A DNA stretch of 64,000 nucleotides, taken from positions 1,251,878 through 1,315,877 of the forward strand of contig CAXXJA010000002.1 in NCBI GenBank assembly GCA_963678555.2, written 5' to 3'. Below are positions 24,657-32,758 of the stretch, in pieces (the first letter of the stretch is position 1; every line of letters begins with the position of its first letter). The notes beneath the pieces were generated by a model. That model was not told the origin of the DNA. It searched no databases and saw nothing but the letters and a program-made list of their open reading frames with translations. The stretch is from SABI01 sp963678555. GTDB taxonomy: Bacteria; Spirochaetota; Spirochaetia; Sphaerochaetales; Sphaerochaetaceae. The translations under genes were made by a program, and so were the position numbers.

Positions 24657-25262
24657 AACCGTCGGGTCTCGGCCCGACAGCCGACCTCCTTTTTTTTGAT
24701 CGCAAATAAAAAGGAGGCAAAAAAACTCTTTTGATTTCTCAGGATGAGCGGCTCTGTTGTGCATTATCGTGGGTCGCGCTGAGAGCAGCTTCGTGGTCTG
24801 GGATTGAGACGGAGACTTCTCACACCTTCGAAGCATGGCTATGTGGAGATCGAATCGGCGCAGCATGAGCCCCGAAAAAGGCAAGCCTTTTGACGGGGCA
24901 ACGAAGTCTCTGGAGAAATTGGTGCTGCGTTTCAATGTGAATAGCAGCCGAAAAGACAAAAGGTGCATCAATTCGGCTACCGTACCAATCTTGCAGCCCC
25001 TACCTCCGCCAGTACGAGAAGCCTCGCTTCTCGTCGGGCGCATTCGACGACGGTACGGTTCGTAGCGGCCATGATCCGTGCTTAAATGTAACGGTAACCA
25101 ACCCTGCCGAATCAGCATTAAACAATACGCAGCTATTTCATTCCCGGAACAAACGAAACTCCCGAGCAATCAAAGGCCATTTTTTGCCTTCTTTTTGTGG
25201 GCCTGGACAAAAAGAAGGGCGGCTGCGGGGCCGCAACCCCGCGAACTTGATCTTGAATTTTG
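24657..25262. repeat. Hairpin-rich tandem repeat, copy 1
   Basis: About 605 bp with at least six perfect hairpins: GTCGGG/CCCGAC (24661-24678), CCTCCTTTTT/AAAAAGGAGG (24685-24717), a CCCCG..AAAAGGC/GCCTTTT..CGGGG stem (24870-24898), ACGAGAAGC/GCTTCTCGT (25014-25034), CTTCTTTTTGT/ACAAAAAGAAG (25188-25217) and GCGGGG/CCCCGC (25225-25242). Short frames on both strands carry no recognisable domain and no ribosome sites. It is repeated at 25315-25940. It could be a structured RNA or a non-autonomous mobile unit. Confidence 0.8.
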
Positions 25263-25314
25263 AGGTTCAAAATATTTCTGAAAAACGAAAACGTCTCGAT
25301 AATTAACAAAAGAA

Positions 25315-25940
25315 ACCGTCGGGTCTCGGCCCGACAGCCGACCTCCTTTTTTTTGATCGCAAATAAAAAGGAGGCAAAAAAAAATCTTTTGATTTCTCGG
25401 GATGAGCGGCTCTGTTGTGATTTATCGTGGGTCGCACTGAGAGCGGCTTTGTGGCCAGGGATTGAGACGGAGACCTCGCTCGCCTTCGAAGCATGGCTAT
25501 GTGGAGATCGAATCGGCGCAGCATGAGCCCCGAAAAAGGCAAGCCTTTTGACGGGGCAACGAAGTCTTTGGAGAGACTGGCTCTGCATTTCAATGTGAAT
25601 AGCAACAGTGCTTCCAGAAGCGAAAAGACAAAAGCTGCATCAATTCGGTTACCGTATCAATTCCGCAGCCCCCACCTCCGCCAGTACGAGAAGCCTTGCT
25701 TCTCGTCGGGCGCATTCGACGACGATCCGGCCGGTAGCGGCCATGATCCGTGCGTAAATGTGGCGGTGATCAACCCTGCCCAACTATCAGCGACCAAAGC
25801 ATCCCAGCATCATTTCCGGAACAAACGAAACTCCCGAGCAATCAAAAGGCCATTTTTTGCCTTCTTTTTGTGGGCCTGGACAAAAAGAAGGGCGGCTGCG
25901 GGGCCGCGACCCCGCGACTTTGATTGTGATCTTGAAATTT
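25315..25940. repeat. Hairpin-rich tandem repeat, copy 2
   Basis: Second full copy, same orientation, separated from the first by about 50 bp. All six stems of copy 1 are present unchanged. The differences I could align fall in loops and linkers (CTC to CTT in the fourth loop, CCGCAA to CCGCGA in the last), plus a short insertion near 25600-25620. This pattern fits selection on structure, but it is a comparison of two copies only. Confidence 0.8.
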
Positions 25941-25974
25941 GACTGCCAGATCGAAGCAGCCTGCCAATTAAGCA

Positions 25975-26098
25975 GAGAGAGCGGCTTCGTGGCCTAGGAT
26001 TGAGACGGAGACCTCTCACACCTTCGAAGCATGACTATGTGGAAACCGAATCGGCGCAGCAGGAACCCCGAAAAAGGCAAGCCTTTTGATTGGGCAAG
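25975..26098. repeat. Hairpin-rich repeat, truncated copy 3
   Basis: Matches the segment of copy 2 from about 25437 to 25560, including the AAAAGGC/GCCTTTT inner stem. The outer CCCCG/CGGGG pairing is broken (right arm reads TTGGGC), so this copy is decaying. Confidence 0.75.
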
Positions 26099-26158
26099 AG
26101 GTGAGCGTGGACAATTGAAGCTATATCTATTGTTCAGGTCGAGCGGACGCGTCCCATG

Positions 26159-26902
26159 TTACAACCCACGACCAGTCGCTAAAAAATGAGCCCAGTCTGC
26201 GCGGTTGCGTTGTTGTGCCAAGGCCACCGCTTTCTGGTAATCATAAGCCACTTTGATGTGTTGAACACTCCAGCCCCGGCCGCAATTTTCGATCATGGCA
26301 TACGTGGTATGAGGGCTGAAACTTTGCATGGAATGCCGCACCGGGGTGTCGTCAGTATAGGCCGGCAAGCCGACACTCCCCGGATTGACGATCAACTGTC
26401 TGGTGCTGGTGAAGACCGCTCTGGCAATATGGGTGTGCCCGCACAGGATCACCGCTTCCTGGTGTCCGTTTAAAAGTTGCAGGATTTCGCGATCAGAACG
26501 CAGGCCGGGCAAACCGCTTTCAACGGATTCCAGCAGATAGGTCATGTCATCATTGGGAGAACCGTGACACAGGTAGATCTCGTCCGTCAGGCGCTTCTCC
26601 CCGGGCAGGTTTCTCAACCAGTCCAAGGGCTCCGGTCCCAGCTCCTCCAGAATAAATTGCAGGGTTGGATTGGCTTCGATCTCGGTTTGGCTTGCTTCAG
26701 CGATCTGCCGGTCCTGATTGCCGGCGATGGTAACAAACTCGTATTCCCGCAGCAAATCATAGGTTGCCCGAGGAGCAATCGGGCCATAAAGAATATCGCC
26801 CAGATTGACAGTTATATCGGCATTGCGCTGTTTGATGTCCGAAATGACGGCTTCAAGTGCGAACAGGTTACTGTGGATATCAGATAAGATGGCAATGCGC
26901 AC
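26159..26902 (-). CDS. Calcineurin-like metallophosphoesterase, YfcE/MJ0936 type
   Basis: 247 residues. All metal-binding motifs are visible: ILSDIHSNLFALEAV (D-x-H), VNLGDILYGP (GD), IAGNQDRQI (GN-D/H), ILCGHTHIAR (GHTH). The family hydrolyses phosphodiesters, often cyclic nucleotides, using two metal ions. The physiological substrate is unknown. It stands alone between the hairpin-rich repeats and a cluster of small repeats. Confidence 0.88.
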   Translation of the reverse strand: MRIAILSDIHSNLFALEAVISDIKQRNADITVNLGDILYGPIAPRATYDLLREYEFVTIAGNQDRQIAEASQTEIEANPTLQFILEELGPEPLDWLRNLPGEKRLTDEIYLCHGSPNDDMTYLLESVESGLPGLRSDREILQLLNGHQEAVILCGHTHIARAVFTSTRQLIVNPGSVGLPAYTDDTPVRHSMQSFSPHTTYAMIENCGRGWSVQHIKVAYDYQKAVALAQQRNRADWAHFLATGRGL

Positions 26903-27028
26903 GGTGTCCTCTGTGGTTCCTGTTCGGGTTTGGTGAATTCAATCCATTCATGCCGGTTTTTTCGGCTGCCAACAGGGTGGCGGCTCGTCAATTTGAGGCA
27001 GGGCGGGGAAGCAGCTATACGTCTTGCC

Positions 27029-27152
27029 AGCCATGAAACTGGAGCGGTTAGCACCGCAAAGACCTGGGACAGCCCCCGTGCGGGGACAGTCCCGGTTTTG
27101 CTTGCAGCTGCTCTTAAACGAGCGCCATTCACTACTGTCCCAAGAATTGCCT
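27029..27152 (+). repeat. Repeat B, copy 1 (GGGACAGTCCC type)
   Basis: About 124 bp with GCGGTTAGCACCGC and two GGGACAG/CTGTCCC-type palindromes (CTGGGACAGCCCC and GGGGACAGTCCC). It recurs at 36640-36717 (inverted), 36729-36812 and 40078-40190. Non-coding. The surrounding interval 26903-27475 holds three repeat families and no gene. Confidence 0.75.
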
Positions 27153-27245
27153 TTTGGCAAAAGAAAATCAAGAACGAAAATCGGTCTTTCAGGGCAAAGC
27201 ATCTGTCCAAACAGGGGAATGCCAGTAACAGGCAATCGCCTTTGA

Positions 27246-27285
27246 CAGGCTGTTGAACCCAGAGATGGACTTTTTCAATAACTTG
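27246..27285 (-). repeat. Element M, internally deleted copy
   Basis: Forty bases whose reverse complement joins the left end (TTGAAAAAGTCCATCTCTGG) and the right end (GGTTCAACAGCCTG) of the 4038-4186 element. The two internal palindromes are missing. Confidence 0.65.
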
Positions 27286-27471
27286 TTAGTTTCCATCCGG
27301 AAACTCCGGTAGGGTACTGTAACGTTTCTGATCTGGAAACCAGAAATTTTTCGCAAGGTCAAGGAAATCAGGCGTTTGTGCGGAGGTATAGTGCTTTGCG
27401 CCGCACAATCAAATGCGTCGATTGCCGCCGAGATTGCGGAAAAGGGCGGTTTCCGGACAGAAACTAGTTAG
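27284..27471 (-). repeat. Element A, copy 2 (inverted)
   Basis: About 188 bp, with ends TTAGTTTCCATCCGGAAAC and GGTTTCCGGACAGAAACTAG in inverted orientation. The inside is the reverse complement of copy 1 at 395-585. It ends five bases before the stop codon of the HoxU-like gene. Confidence 0.75.
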
Positions 27472-27475
27472 TCTT

Positions 27476-28138
27476 TTATTGATCAGCGCAGTCAGGTGTT
27501 TTGACCGAACGAAAGAGTCCGGATTTAAAGGTTGTCGCTCCGTTGACCACGATATATCCGGTCGGACAGACCCGACGACAGGCCTGGCAGGTTCCGCAGC
27601 CCTCTGCAGCCATGGTCGTCACATACGCCACCTTGAGGTTCTGGCCTCGTCCCAGAAAAGTCAGTTTGTTCCTGGATATTGACCGGCACATGGAGACACA
27701 CAATCCGCAGAGAATGCAGCCGGGTTGGGGTAGTTTGACGGCTGCGTTGTCCTGACTGGCCGGTTGGTCCTGCTCGTTGGCCGGGGCTCGCTCCAGAGCA
27801 GAGAGCTCCTGCAGCATTTTGGTCACGGCAGCGTGGGGAAACGGTCCGCGCCGCAGCAGTAATGTGGCCGCCAGTGAGCGGGCCCGGCGAATCTCTTGCG
27901 AATCGGTCCTGATTTGCAACCCTGGACGGCAGTTGAGCAAACAGGCGTGCTGCAATATCCAGCGGCCGTTTTCCTGGCGCTCGACCAGGCATAAGCCACA
28001 GCGTCCCTGCACTGGCAGACGCGGATGGTAACACAGGGCCGGAACCGCAATGGCATGGGAGACCAGAACGGCGAGCAGTGATTCTCCCTCGGTGGCTGGT
28101 AGTTCCCGATGATCGACATGGATGGTTATTGAACTCAT
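27476..28138 (-). CDS. HoxU/HndD-N-like iron-sulfur subunit of NAD diaphorase
   Basis: 220 residues. The N-terminal 2Fe-2S ferredoxin fold carries CYHPRLPVQGRCGLCLVE and a fourth Cys in LQHACLLNC. Next is the HxC-type linker region, and then two 4Fe-4S sites: CILCGLCVSMCRS and CGTCQACRRVCP. It lacks the H-cluster domain of FeFe hydrogenases and the NuoG catalytic-like region, so it is the electron-wiring subunit only. The start overlaps the HoxF-like stop by 4 bases (ATGA), which implies coupled translation. Confidence 0.87.
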   Translation of the reverse strand: MSSITIHVDHRELPATEGESLLAVLVSHAIAVPALCYHPRLPVQGRCGLCLVERQENGRWILQHACLLNCRPGLQIRTDSQEIRRARSLAATLLLRRGPFPHAAVTKMLQELSALERAPANEQDQPASQDNAAVKLPQPGCILCGLCVSMCRSISRNKLTFLGRGQNLKVAYVTTMAAEGCGTCQACRRVCPTGYIVVNGATTFKSGLFRSVKTPDCADQ

Positions 28139-30123
28139 TGTTGCGTCTTCCTTGGTTTGGTCATAATGCAGGCATGCGGGCAGAGGTCAACGCAACTGTG
28201 GCAGCGCACGCAGCGCTCATCGTCAAACTGATAGCGGGCCGGACCCCGGCCTGGCAGCAGGGTGATTGCCCCGACCGGACAGACTTTATAGCAGACCAGG
28301 CAATCGGTGCAGGCCGCTTGATCGATCTCGAACCGGATCAGCGCATGGCAGACTCCGGCCGGGCAGATTCCCTGACTGTGGGAGGCAAATTCCTCGGCAA
28401 AATAGTGCAGTCCGGTCAGCAGCGGGTTAACCGCCGATCGGCCCAATCCACAGCGGGAGAGATCCCTCACCGTCCTGCTCAATTCCGCCAGATTCAAGGG
28501 CAGAGTCTCGTCGGCCCGATTGCGGGAAAGCTGGTCGAGTTGCTCTGTCAACAGCGCCAGCCCATCCCGACAAAACAGGCATTGACCGCAGGATTCAGCT
28601 GCCATAAAGGCTGTCAGCTGTTTACATAGATCCACCATGCAGTGGGATTTATTCAATACCACCAAGCCGCCGGATCCCATCATTGCCCCGGCTTGCTTGA
28701 GGGTGGAAAAATCAAGCGGGGCATCCCGGTACGGGAGCAACCCGCCGGAAGGTCCGCCGATCTGAAGCGCCTTGATCGACTGTGCCGTTGCTCCGCCGAT
28801 CTGTTCGACGACTGTCTCTATGCGGGTTCCCAGGGCCACTTCAATGAAGCCGGGGCGGGGCAGGTCGCCGGTCAGGCAGAAGATCTTTGTCCCCGGGCTT
28901 TGTGTGCTCCCCGTCGCGCGGAACTCTTCCGCTCCCCGGGTCAGAATCCAGGGCACATTGGCCAGGGTCTCGACATTGTTGATGACGGTTGGATGGCCTG
29001 CAAGGCCCTGCTCGGCCGGGTACGGCGGACGTGGAACCGGTTCCCCCCGTCGCCCCTGCATGACCTGCAGCAAAGCGGTTTCTTCGCCGCAGACAAAAGC
29101 CCCGCCGCTTTGAATGATGTCGACCTCAAGGCAGAACTCGGTGTCCAGAATCCGGTCGCCGAGCAGGCCGGTGGCATAGAGGTCGGTGATGGCCTTGCGC
29201 AGATTGGCAATGGAGAGTTGATACTCATGGCGGACAAAAACGTAAGCGCGCTGCGCGCCGGCGGCATAGGCCGCAAGGAGCAGCCCTTCCAAGACCTGAT
29301 GCGGATCGCTTTCCAACAGGGTACGGTTCATATACGCACCGGGGTCGCCTTCATCGGCATTGGCCACCACAATGCGGATGGGGTCGAAGCTCTCCGCTGC
29401 GAGCAGCCATTTTTGTCCGGTAGGAAAGCCACTACCGCCGCGGCCACGTAACCCCGCCGCGGTTATTTCCGCGATGATGTCCGGCGGGGTTTTCTCAAAA
29501 AGGGCTTTGGTCAGGGCGAAATACCCGCCAGTCGCCACATATTCAGCCAAGCTGGAAGGGTCGATAAGACCGCAATGGCCGCTGATGTGTCGTTGTTGGG
29601 CGGTAAAAAACGCCGCGAAATCTTTATTGGCGGCACGGAGAATCTCCAAATCTTCAAATCCGGTCAGCACTCCCGGCTGGCGTTCCTGCAAAACCAGCCA
29701 GGCCGAATCATGGACCCGTTGTTTTAAGGCCGTTCGGATAATCGCCGAATGATTGATGCTGCTGGCTTTACCGAATAGATAATGACGTCCCTCGGTGGTG
29801 CGCACATCGATCAGTGGCTCGGCATAGCAGGCCCCAATGCAACCGACGTTGTGAACTTGCACGGCTTTGGCAAAGTCCGAGCGCTGGGCAAGCAATTCCA
29901 GGCGTTGGGTTGCTCCGGCGGCCTGCCCGCAGGAGGCCATACCGACGTTGATTCTGGAATGTTCCCGGGGGCACAGTAAATCCTGCCCTTGCCGGGCCAG
30001 CTTGGCCAGAATGGGTGGGATGAAATTGAGACCATGGCGGCGGGCAAGCAGACGTTCGATTACTGGATTTTCTGCCGCTGCGACTGGAGCAAGGGGACTA
30101 TTTCGTTGCACTTGTTCAGTCAT
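28135..30123 (-). CDS. HoxF/HndC/NuoF-like NAD(P)- and FMN-binding subunit
   Basis: 662 residues. Domains in order: a thioredoxin-like 2Fe-2S domain (about 40-140; SCGQAAGAT, VGCIGACYAEP), an NADH/FMN domain with GRGGSGFPTGQKW and ANADEGDPGAYMNRTLL, a SLBB/iron-sulfur region with ESCGQCLFCRDG, and a C-terminal two-cluster ferredoxin (CTDCLVCYKVCP, CVRCHSCVDLCP). This layout is typical of soluble diaphorases that link NAD(P)H to hydrogenases or formate dehydrogenases. It is the middle gene of a three-gene operon with HoxE- and HoxU-like partners. Confidence 0.92.
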   Translation of the reverse strand: MTEQVQRNSPLAPVAAAENPVIERLLARRHGLNFIPPILAKLARQGQDLLCPREHSRINVGMASCGQAAGATQRLELLAQRSDFAKAVQVHNVGCIGACYAEPLIDVRTTEGRHYLFGKASSINHSAIIRTALKQRVHDSAWLVLQERQPGVLTGFEDLEILRAANKDFAAFFTAQQRHISGHCGLIDPSSLAEYVATGGYFALTKALFEKTPPDIIAEITAAGLRGRGGSGFPTGQKWLLAAESFDPIRIVVANADEGDPGAYMNRTLLESDPHQVLEGLLLAAYAAGAQRAYVFVRHEYQLSIANLRKAITDLYATGLLGDRILDTEFCLEVDIIQSGGAFVCGEETALLQVMQGRRGEPVPRPPYPAEQGLAGHPTVINNVETLANVPWILTRGAEEFRATGSTQSPGTKIFCLTGDLPRPGFIEVALGTRIETVVEQIGGATAQSIKALQIGGPSGGLLPYRDAPLDFSTLKQAGAMMGSGGLVVLNKSHCMVDLCKQLTAFMAAESCGQCLFCRDGLALLTEQLDQLSRNRADETLPLNLAELSRTVRDLSRCGLGRSAVNPLLTGLHYFAEEFASHSQGICPAGVCHALIRFEIDQAACTDCLVCYKVCPVGAITLLPGRGPARYQFDDERCVRCHSCVDLCPHACIMTKPRKTQQ

Positions 30124-30174
30124 AAAGTCCGCCAGGGAAGGGCAACCGTTGAGGGGATGGCAGCAGCTCCAAAG

Positions 30175-30639
30175 TCATTTTTCTTCCTGTTTCTTGGGCG
30201 TTTCATCCCGCAGACGGTTCAACAGCGCTGGCAGCCGATGCGCTTTGACCCTGCCTTCCAACTGGTCGTTGGTGACGATCACCGGTGCCAGACTGCAGGC
30301 CCCGACGCACTGGACCTTTTCAATCGTGATGAATCCATCCGTGGAGGTCCCATCTTCGTCAAGCTCCAGTTCCGCGGCCAGGCGCTGGTAAATCTGCTCG
30401 GCGCCGCGGGCATAGCAGGGGGTGCCGTAACAGATGGCAAGACGGTTTTTGCCAGGAGGGCTGGTCCGCAGCGAATGGAAGAAACTCAACAGCCCATGCA
30501 GGTCCGCCAGCGGCCGACCGGTTTGCTGGGCCAGATCCTGCAAGTCCTGCTCGGAAATAAAGCCCTTTTCTTCATGCAGCCGATGAAAACGGTTAATGAT
30601 GGGTGAATCCGCTGTCGAGAGGTGACACATGGTAAGCAC
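30175..30639 (-). CDS. HoxE/HndA/NuoE-like 2Fe-2S subunit
   Basis: 154 residues. A helical N-terminus (FISEQDLQDLAQQTGRPLAD) precedes a thioredoxin-like 2Fe-2S domain with cysteines in AICYGTPCYARGAEQI and VQCVGACSLAP (C-x4-C and C-x3-C). It passes electrons within the diaphorase. It is the first gene of the operon, 51 bp before the HoxF-like gene. Confidence 0.9.
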   Translation of the reverse strand: MLTMCHLSTADSPIINRFHRLHEEKGFISEQDLQDLAQQTGRPLADLHGLLSFFHSLRTSPPGKNRLAICYGTPCYARGAEQIYQRLAAELELDEDGTSTDGFITIEKVQCVGACSLAPVIVTNDQLEGRVKAHRLPALLNRLRDETPKKQEEK

Positions 30640-30767
30640 CGCAGCTCAGGAGGATATGCCGGTGTTGGCCGACGGAGTTGTTGTTGGTCCGGTCGTTCTT
30701 TTTCTTACTATAAAGGGTTTTGAAAATTTGGCGCAAGGGGGGGATAACTGACTCTGGGGCGGACCTG

Positions 30768-31916
30768 TTACCAGTTGAGGGTAAAACGTGCGCCTCCCAG
30801 CGGAGAAGATTCGACCGATACGGTTCCGCCGTGCAGGGTGATGATCTGTTTGACAATGGCCAAGCCGAGGCCATGGCCGCCGGTATCTTTGGTCCGGCTG
30901 GCATCCAGCCTGATAAAGGGTTCAAAAATACGCTCACGATCAACCATGGGAATACCAGGTCCGTCATCATCGATATGGATCAGGCAGCGGTTCTCGCCTT
31001 TCTCCAGGCGAACTATGATTCTGCTTTCAGAATATTTACCGGCGTTGATAATCAAATTGCTTACAGCTCTGGCCATATAACGCGGGGCGATGCAGGCGGT
31101 GATCGCTTCAGCCTCTTCACTAATAAGGCAGGAAACCGTAGCTCTTGCCAGGACGGGTTTGATCTCTTTGACGACCAGGACCAGCCAGGGAGCCATGAGC
31201 TGTTCTTCCTTATGCAGGGCGGGGGTCTCCCGGTCGAAGCGTGCGTAGCTCAGCAGCTCGGACACCAAATCTTCCAATTCATCGACATCACGACTGATTT
31301 CGCCAAGGTAATTCTGGCGTTTTGCTTCTTCCCTGGCGCTTTGGGCCATCTCCAGGCTGAAACGGATGCGGGAGATCGGTGTGCGCAGTTCATGGGAAAT
31401 AGCTCTGGTGAGCTCTTTGTGCGAGGCGATCAACTGCTGTATTCGCCCGGCCATGTTGTTAAAAGTTTCCGCCAACGGAGCCAATGTCGAGCGGTGCGGC
31501 AGATTGGCGCGAGCAGAGAAGTCTCCCTGGCCGAAGGCCTGGGCGGCCCGGCTTATTTCCTTCAGTTTTAACCAGAGCGGTCGCGCCCAAAGAATGGCCA
31601 TCAAACCGAATAATAAGGTAATCATTGCCCAGGCCAGGAGATCAATCTGCAAAGACAAGTCCAAGTCATTGATCGGGCCCATGGTGATGACTTTGTTGCT
31701 GGCGGGGATGAGGCGATAGAACAGGGAGCCGTTGTTTTTGACGACGATGAGCAGGCTGTTTAACTGCTCTTGTTCCGACGGCGATAATGTCAGCTGGTCA
31801 CTATCGCTCAGGGTGATCGGGTAGCCAAAGCGGCTTTGCAGCTGCTGCAGGCGCTCTTGCTGTTCAGCGGGAGAGGGGGGAAGCGGTTCCAATAGATGAC
31901 GGGAGCTTCCAGGCAC
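30768..31916 (-). CDS. RstB-like sensor histidine kinase, 5'-truncated
   Basis: 382 residues from a GTG at 31914-31916; a stop lies in frame not far upstream. HAMP follows the one remaining membrane segment (IDLLAWAMITLLFGLMAILW, about 89-108). The phospho-acceptor region is AISHELRTPISRIRFSLEMA. The ATPase has NLIINAGKYSE, DDGPGIP, and GGHGLGLAIVKQI. The order and spacing match RstB, but about 55 N-terminal residues including the first membrane helix are missing. The sequence at that break is the end of an outer-membrane protein gene. No RstA-like partner is in view. It is probably not functional as a transmembrane sensor. Confidence 0.8.
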   Translation of the reverse strand: MPGSSRHLLEPLPPSPAEQQERLQQLQSRFGYPITLSDSDQLTLSPSEQEQLNSLLIVVKNNGSLFYRLIPASNKVITMGPINDLDLSLQIDLLAWAMITLLFGLMAILWARPLWLKLKEISRAAQAFGQGDFSARANLPHRSTLAPLAETFNNMAGRIQQLIASHKELTRAISHELRTPISRIRFSLEMAQSAREEAKRQNYLGEISRDVDELEDLVSELLSYARFDRETPALHKEEQLMAPWLVLVVKEIKPVLARATVSCLISEEAEAITACIAPRYMARAVSNLIINAGKYSESRIIVRLEKGENRCLIHIDDDGPGIPMVDRERIFEPFIRLDASRTKDTGGHGLGLAIVKQIITLHGGTVSVESSPLGGARFTLNW

Positions 31917-32068
31917 TATTTGGCGGTGGTGCCGGCTATCAGTTCAATGAGAAGATCTCCACCAATCTGGAAATAACGACCACAGGCGAAGAGGTGGATA
32001 TTGCCGGGGATGATGACAGAACGCTTGGCCTACTGACCATGCGGCTAGGTGTCAGCTATCATTTTTGA
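31890..32068 (+). pseudogene. C-terminal fragment of an outer-membrane beta-barrel protein
   Basis: The plus-strand frame reads GSFQALFGGGAGYQFNEKIS, then LEITTTGEEVDIAGDDD and LTMRLGVSYHF before TGA. The alternating pattern and terminal Phe are the hallmark of an outer-membrane barrel end, as recognised by BamA. There is no start codon or signal peptide. The fragment meets the truncated RstB-like gene head-on near 31,900, so one rearrangement probably cut both. Confidence 0.7.
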
Positions 32069-32117
32069 TTGCCGGGTAAGCCGGTTTTTTTAAAGAGACC
32101 CTTCTCAGAGCTATCAA

Positions 32118-32149
32118 GCCAGGCAGGAAAAGTTTTTTTCCTGCCTGGC
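32118..32149. terminator. Perfect 14-bp hairpin
   Basis: GCCAGGCAGGAAAA / TTTTCCTGCCTGGC with a 4-base loop, 50 bp past the barrel-fragment stop. The T-run lies inside the stem, not after it, so termination is possible but not certain. Confidence 0.5.
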
Positions 32150-32228
32150 AAACTCAATAAGTCAGGGGATTAATAGTGATTTTGATCTTCTGACTAGGGT
32201 CTCTGCTGTTTCAGAGAGAGGCCGCTTG

Positions 32229-32600
32229 TTACTCCACTTCTTTCTGCAGTTCCCGGTAGCGCAAGCCATGGATGGTATTCTCTATCCCTGACTGCCGGTT
32301 GGCCGGGTCGGTATGATAATGATAGTTGCTGGTTCCTAACGTGGTCAGGGTTGTCCCGTAGATCTTCAAGTCTTGATCCTCAGCCGGGGAAACGTCGAAA
32401 TCCTGACAGACTTTCTCATATTCCGTTCGAGACAAAGGCTTTTTGGGAATACTGTTGAAACGGCGCATATGCGCAATAAACTCTTGCGGGTCCTCAACCG
32501 TAAAGCAGCGATACCATTTTTCCGGCTCAGTGGTGTGATAGCCGGATTCCACGAATCGTCCTTCTGTGGTCTTTTCCATCGTTGTCCAGACTGTAGCCAT
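32229..32600 (-). CDS. Conserved-looking unknown protein
   Basis: 123 residues from the ATG at 32598-32600, preceded by AAAGGAGG at ideal spacing; an earlier in-frame Met lacks this. The sequence is hydrophilic and cytosolic, with PEKWYRCFTVEDPQEFIAHM and GTSNYHYHTDPANRQSG. No family is recognised. Strong translation signals and even codon use suggest a real gene. Confidence 0.65.
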   Translation of the reverse strand: MATVWTTMEKTTEGRFVESGYHTTEPEKWYRCFTVEDPQEFIAHMRRFNSIPKKPLSRTEYEKVCQDFDVSPAEDQDLKIYGTTLTTLGTSNYHYHTDPANRQSGIENTIHGLRYRELQKEVE

Positions 32601-32758
32601 GTCGTCCTCCTTTGATCGAATTGAATATTTATCCGAGCATATTCCCATGTTTTTAATGGGATTTAAAGAGATATCTGGTATCCGAGGTCATTGGTTTGTT
32701 GCCTTAGTAGCAACAAGAGTTGTGTTTTCAAGACTGATGAAAAAAGGATGAGAATAGG

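Noticed and set aside
24835..25942. Short open frames inside the tandem repeats (up to 175 codons) as protein genes
   Set aside because: Frames on both strands overlap, have no ribosome sites, are low-complexity where the hairpins lie, and differ in length between copies. The hairpins explain the conservation better.
24657..26098. CRISPR array
   Set aside because: Repeat units are about 600 bp and contain many palindromes; there are no regular short repeats with unique spacers and no cas genes.
27029..27152. Possible c-di-GMP/cGAMP (GEMM) riboswitch because of CACCGCAAAGACC
   Set aside because: It resembles the GCAAAG core only over a few bases. The rest of the GEMM fold and the tetraloop receptor are absent, and the same sequence recurs as dispersed repeat B in unrelated positions.
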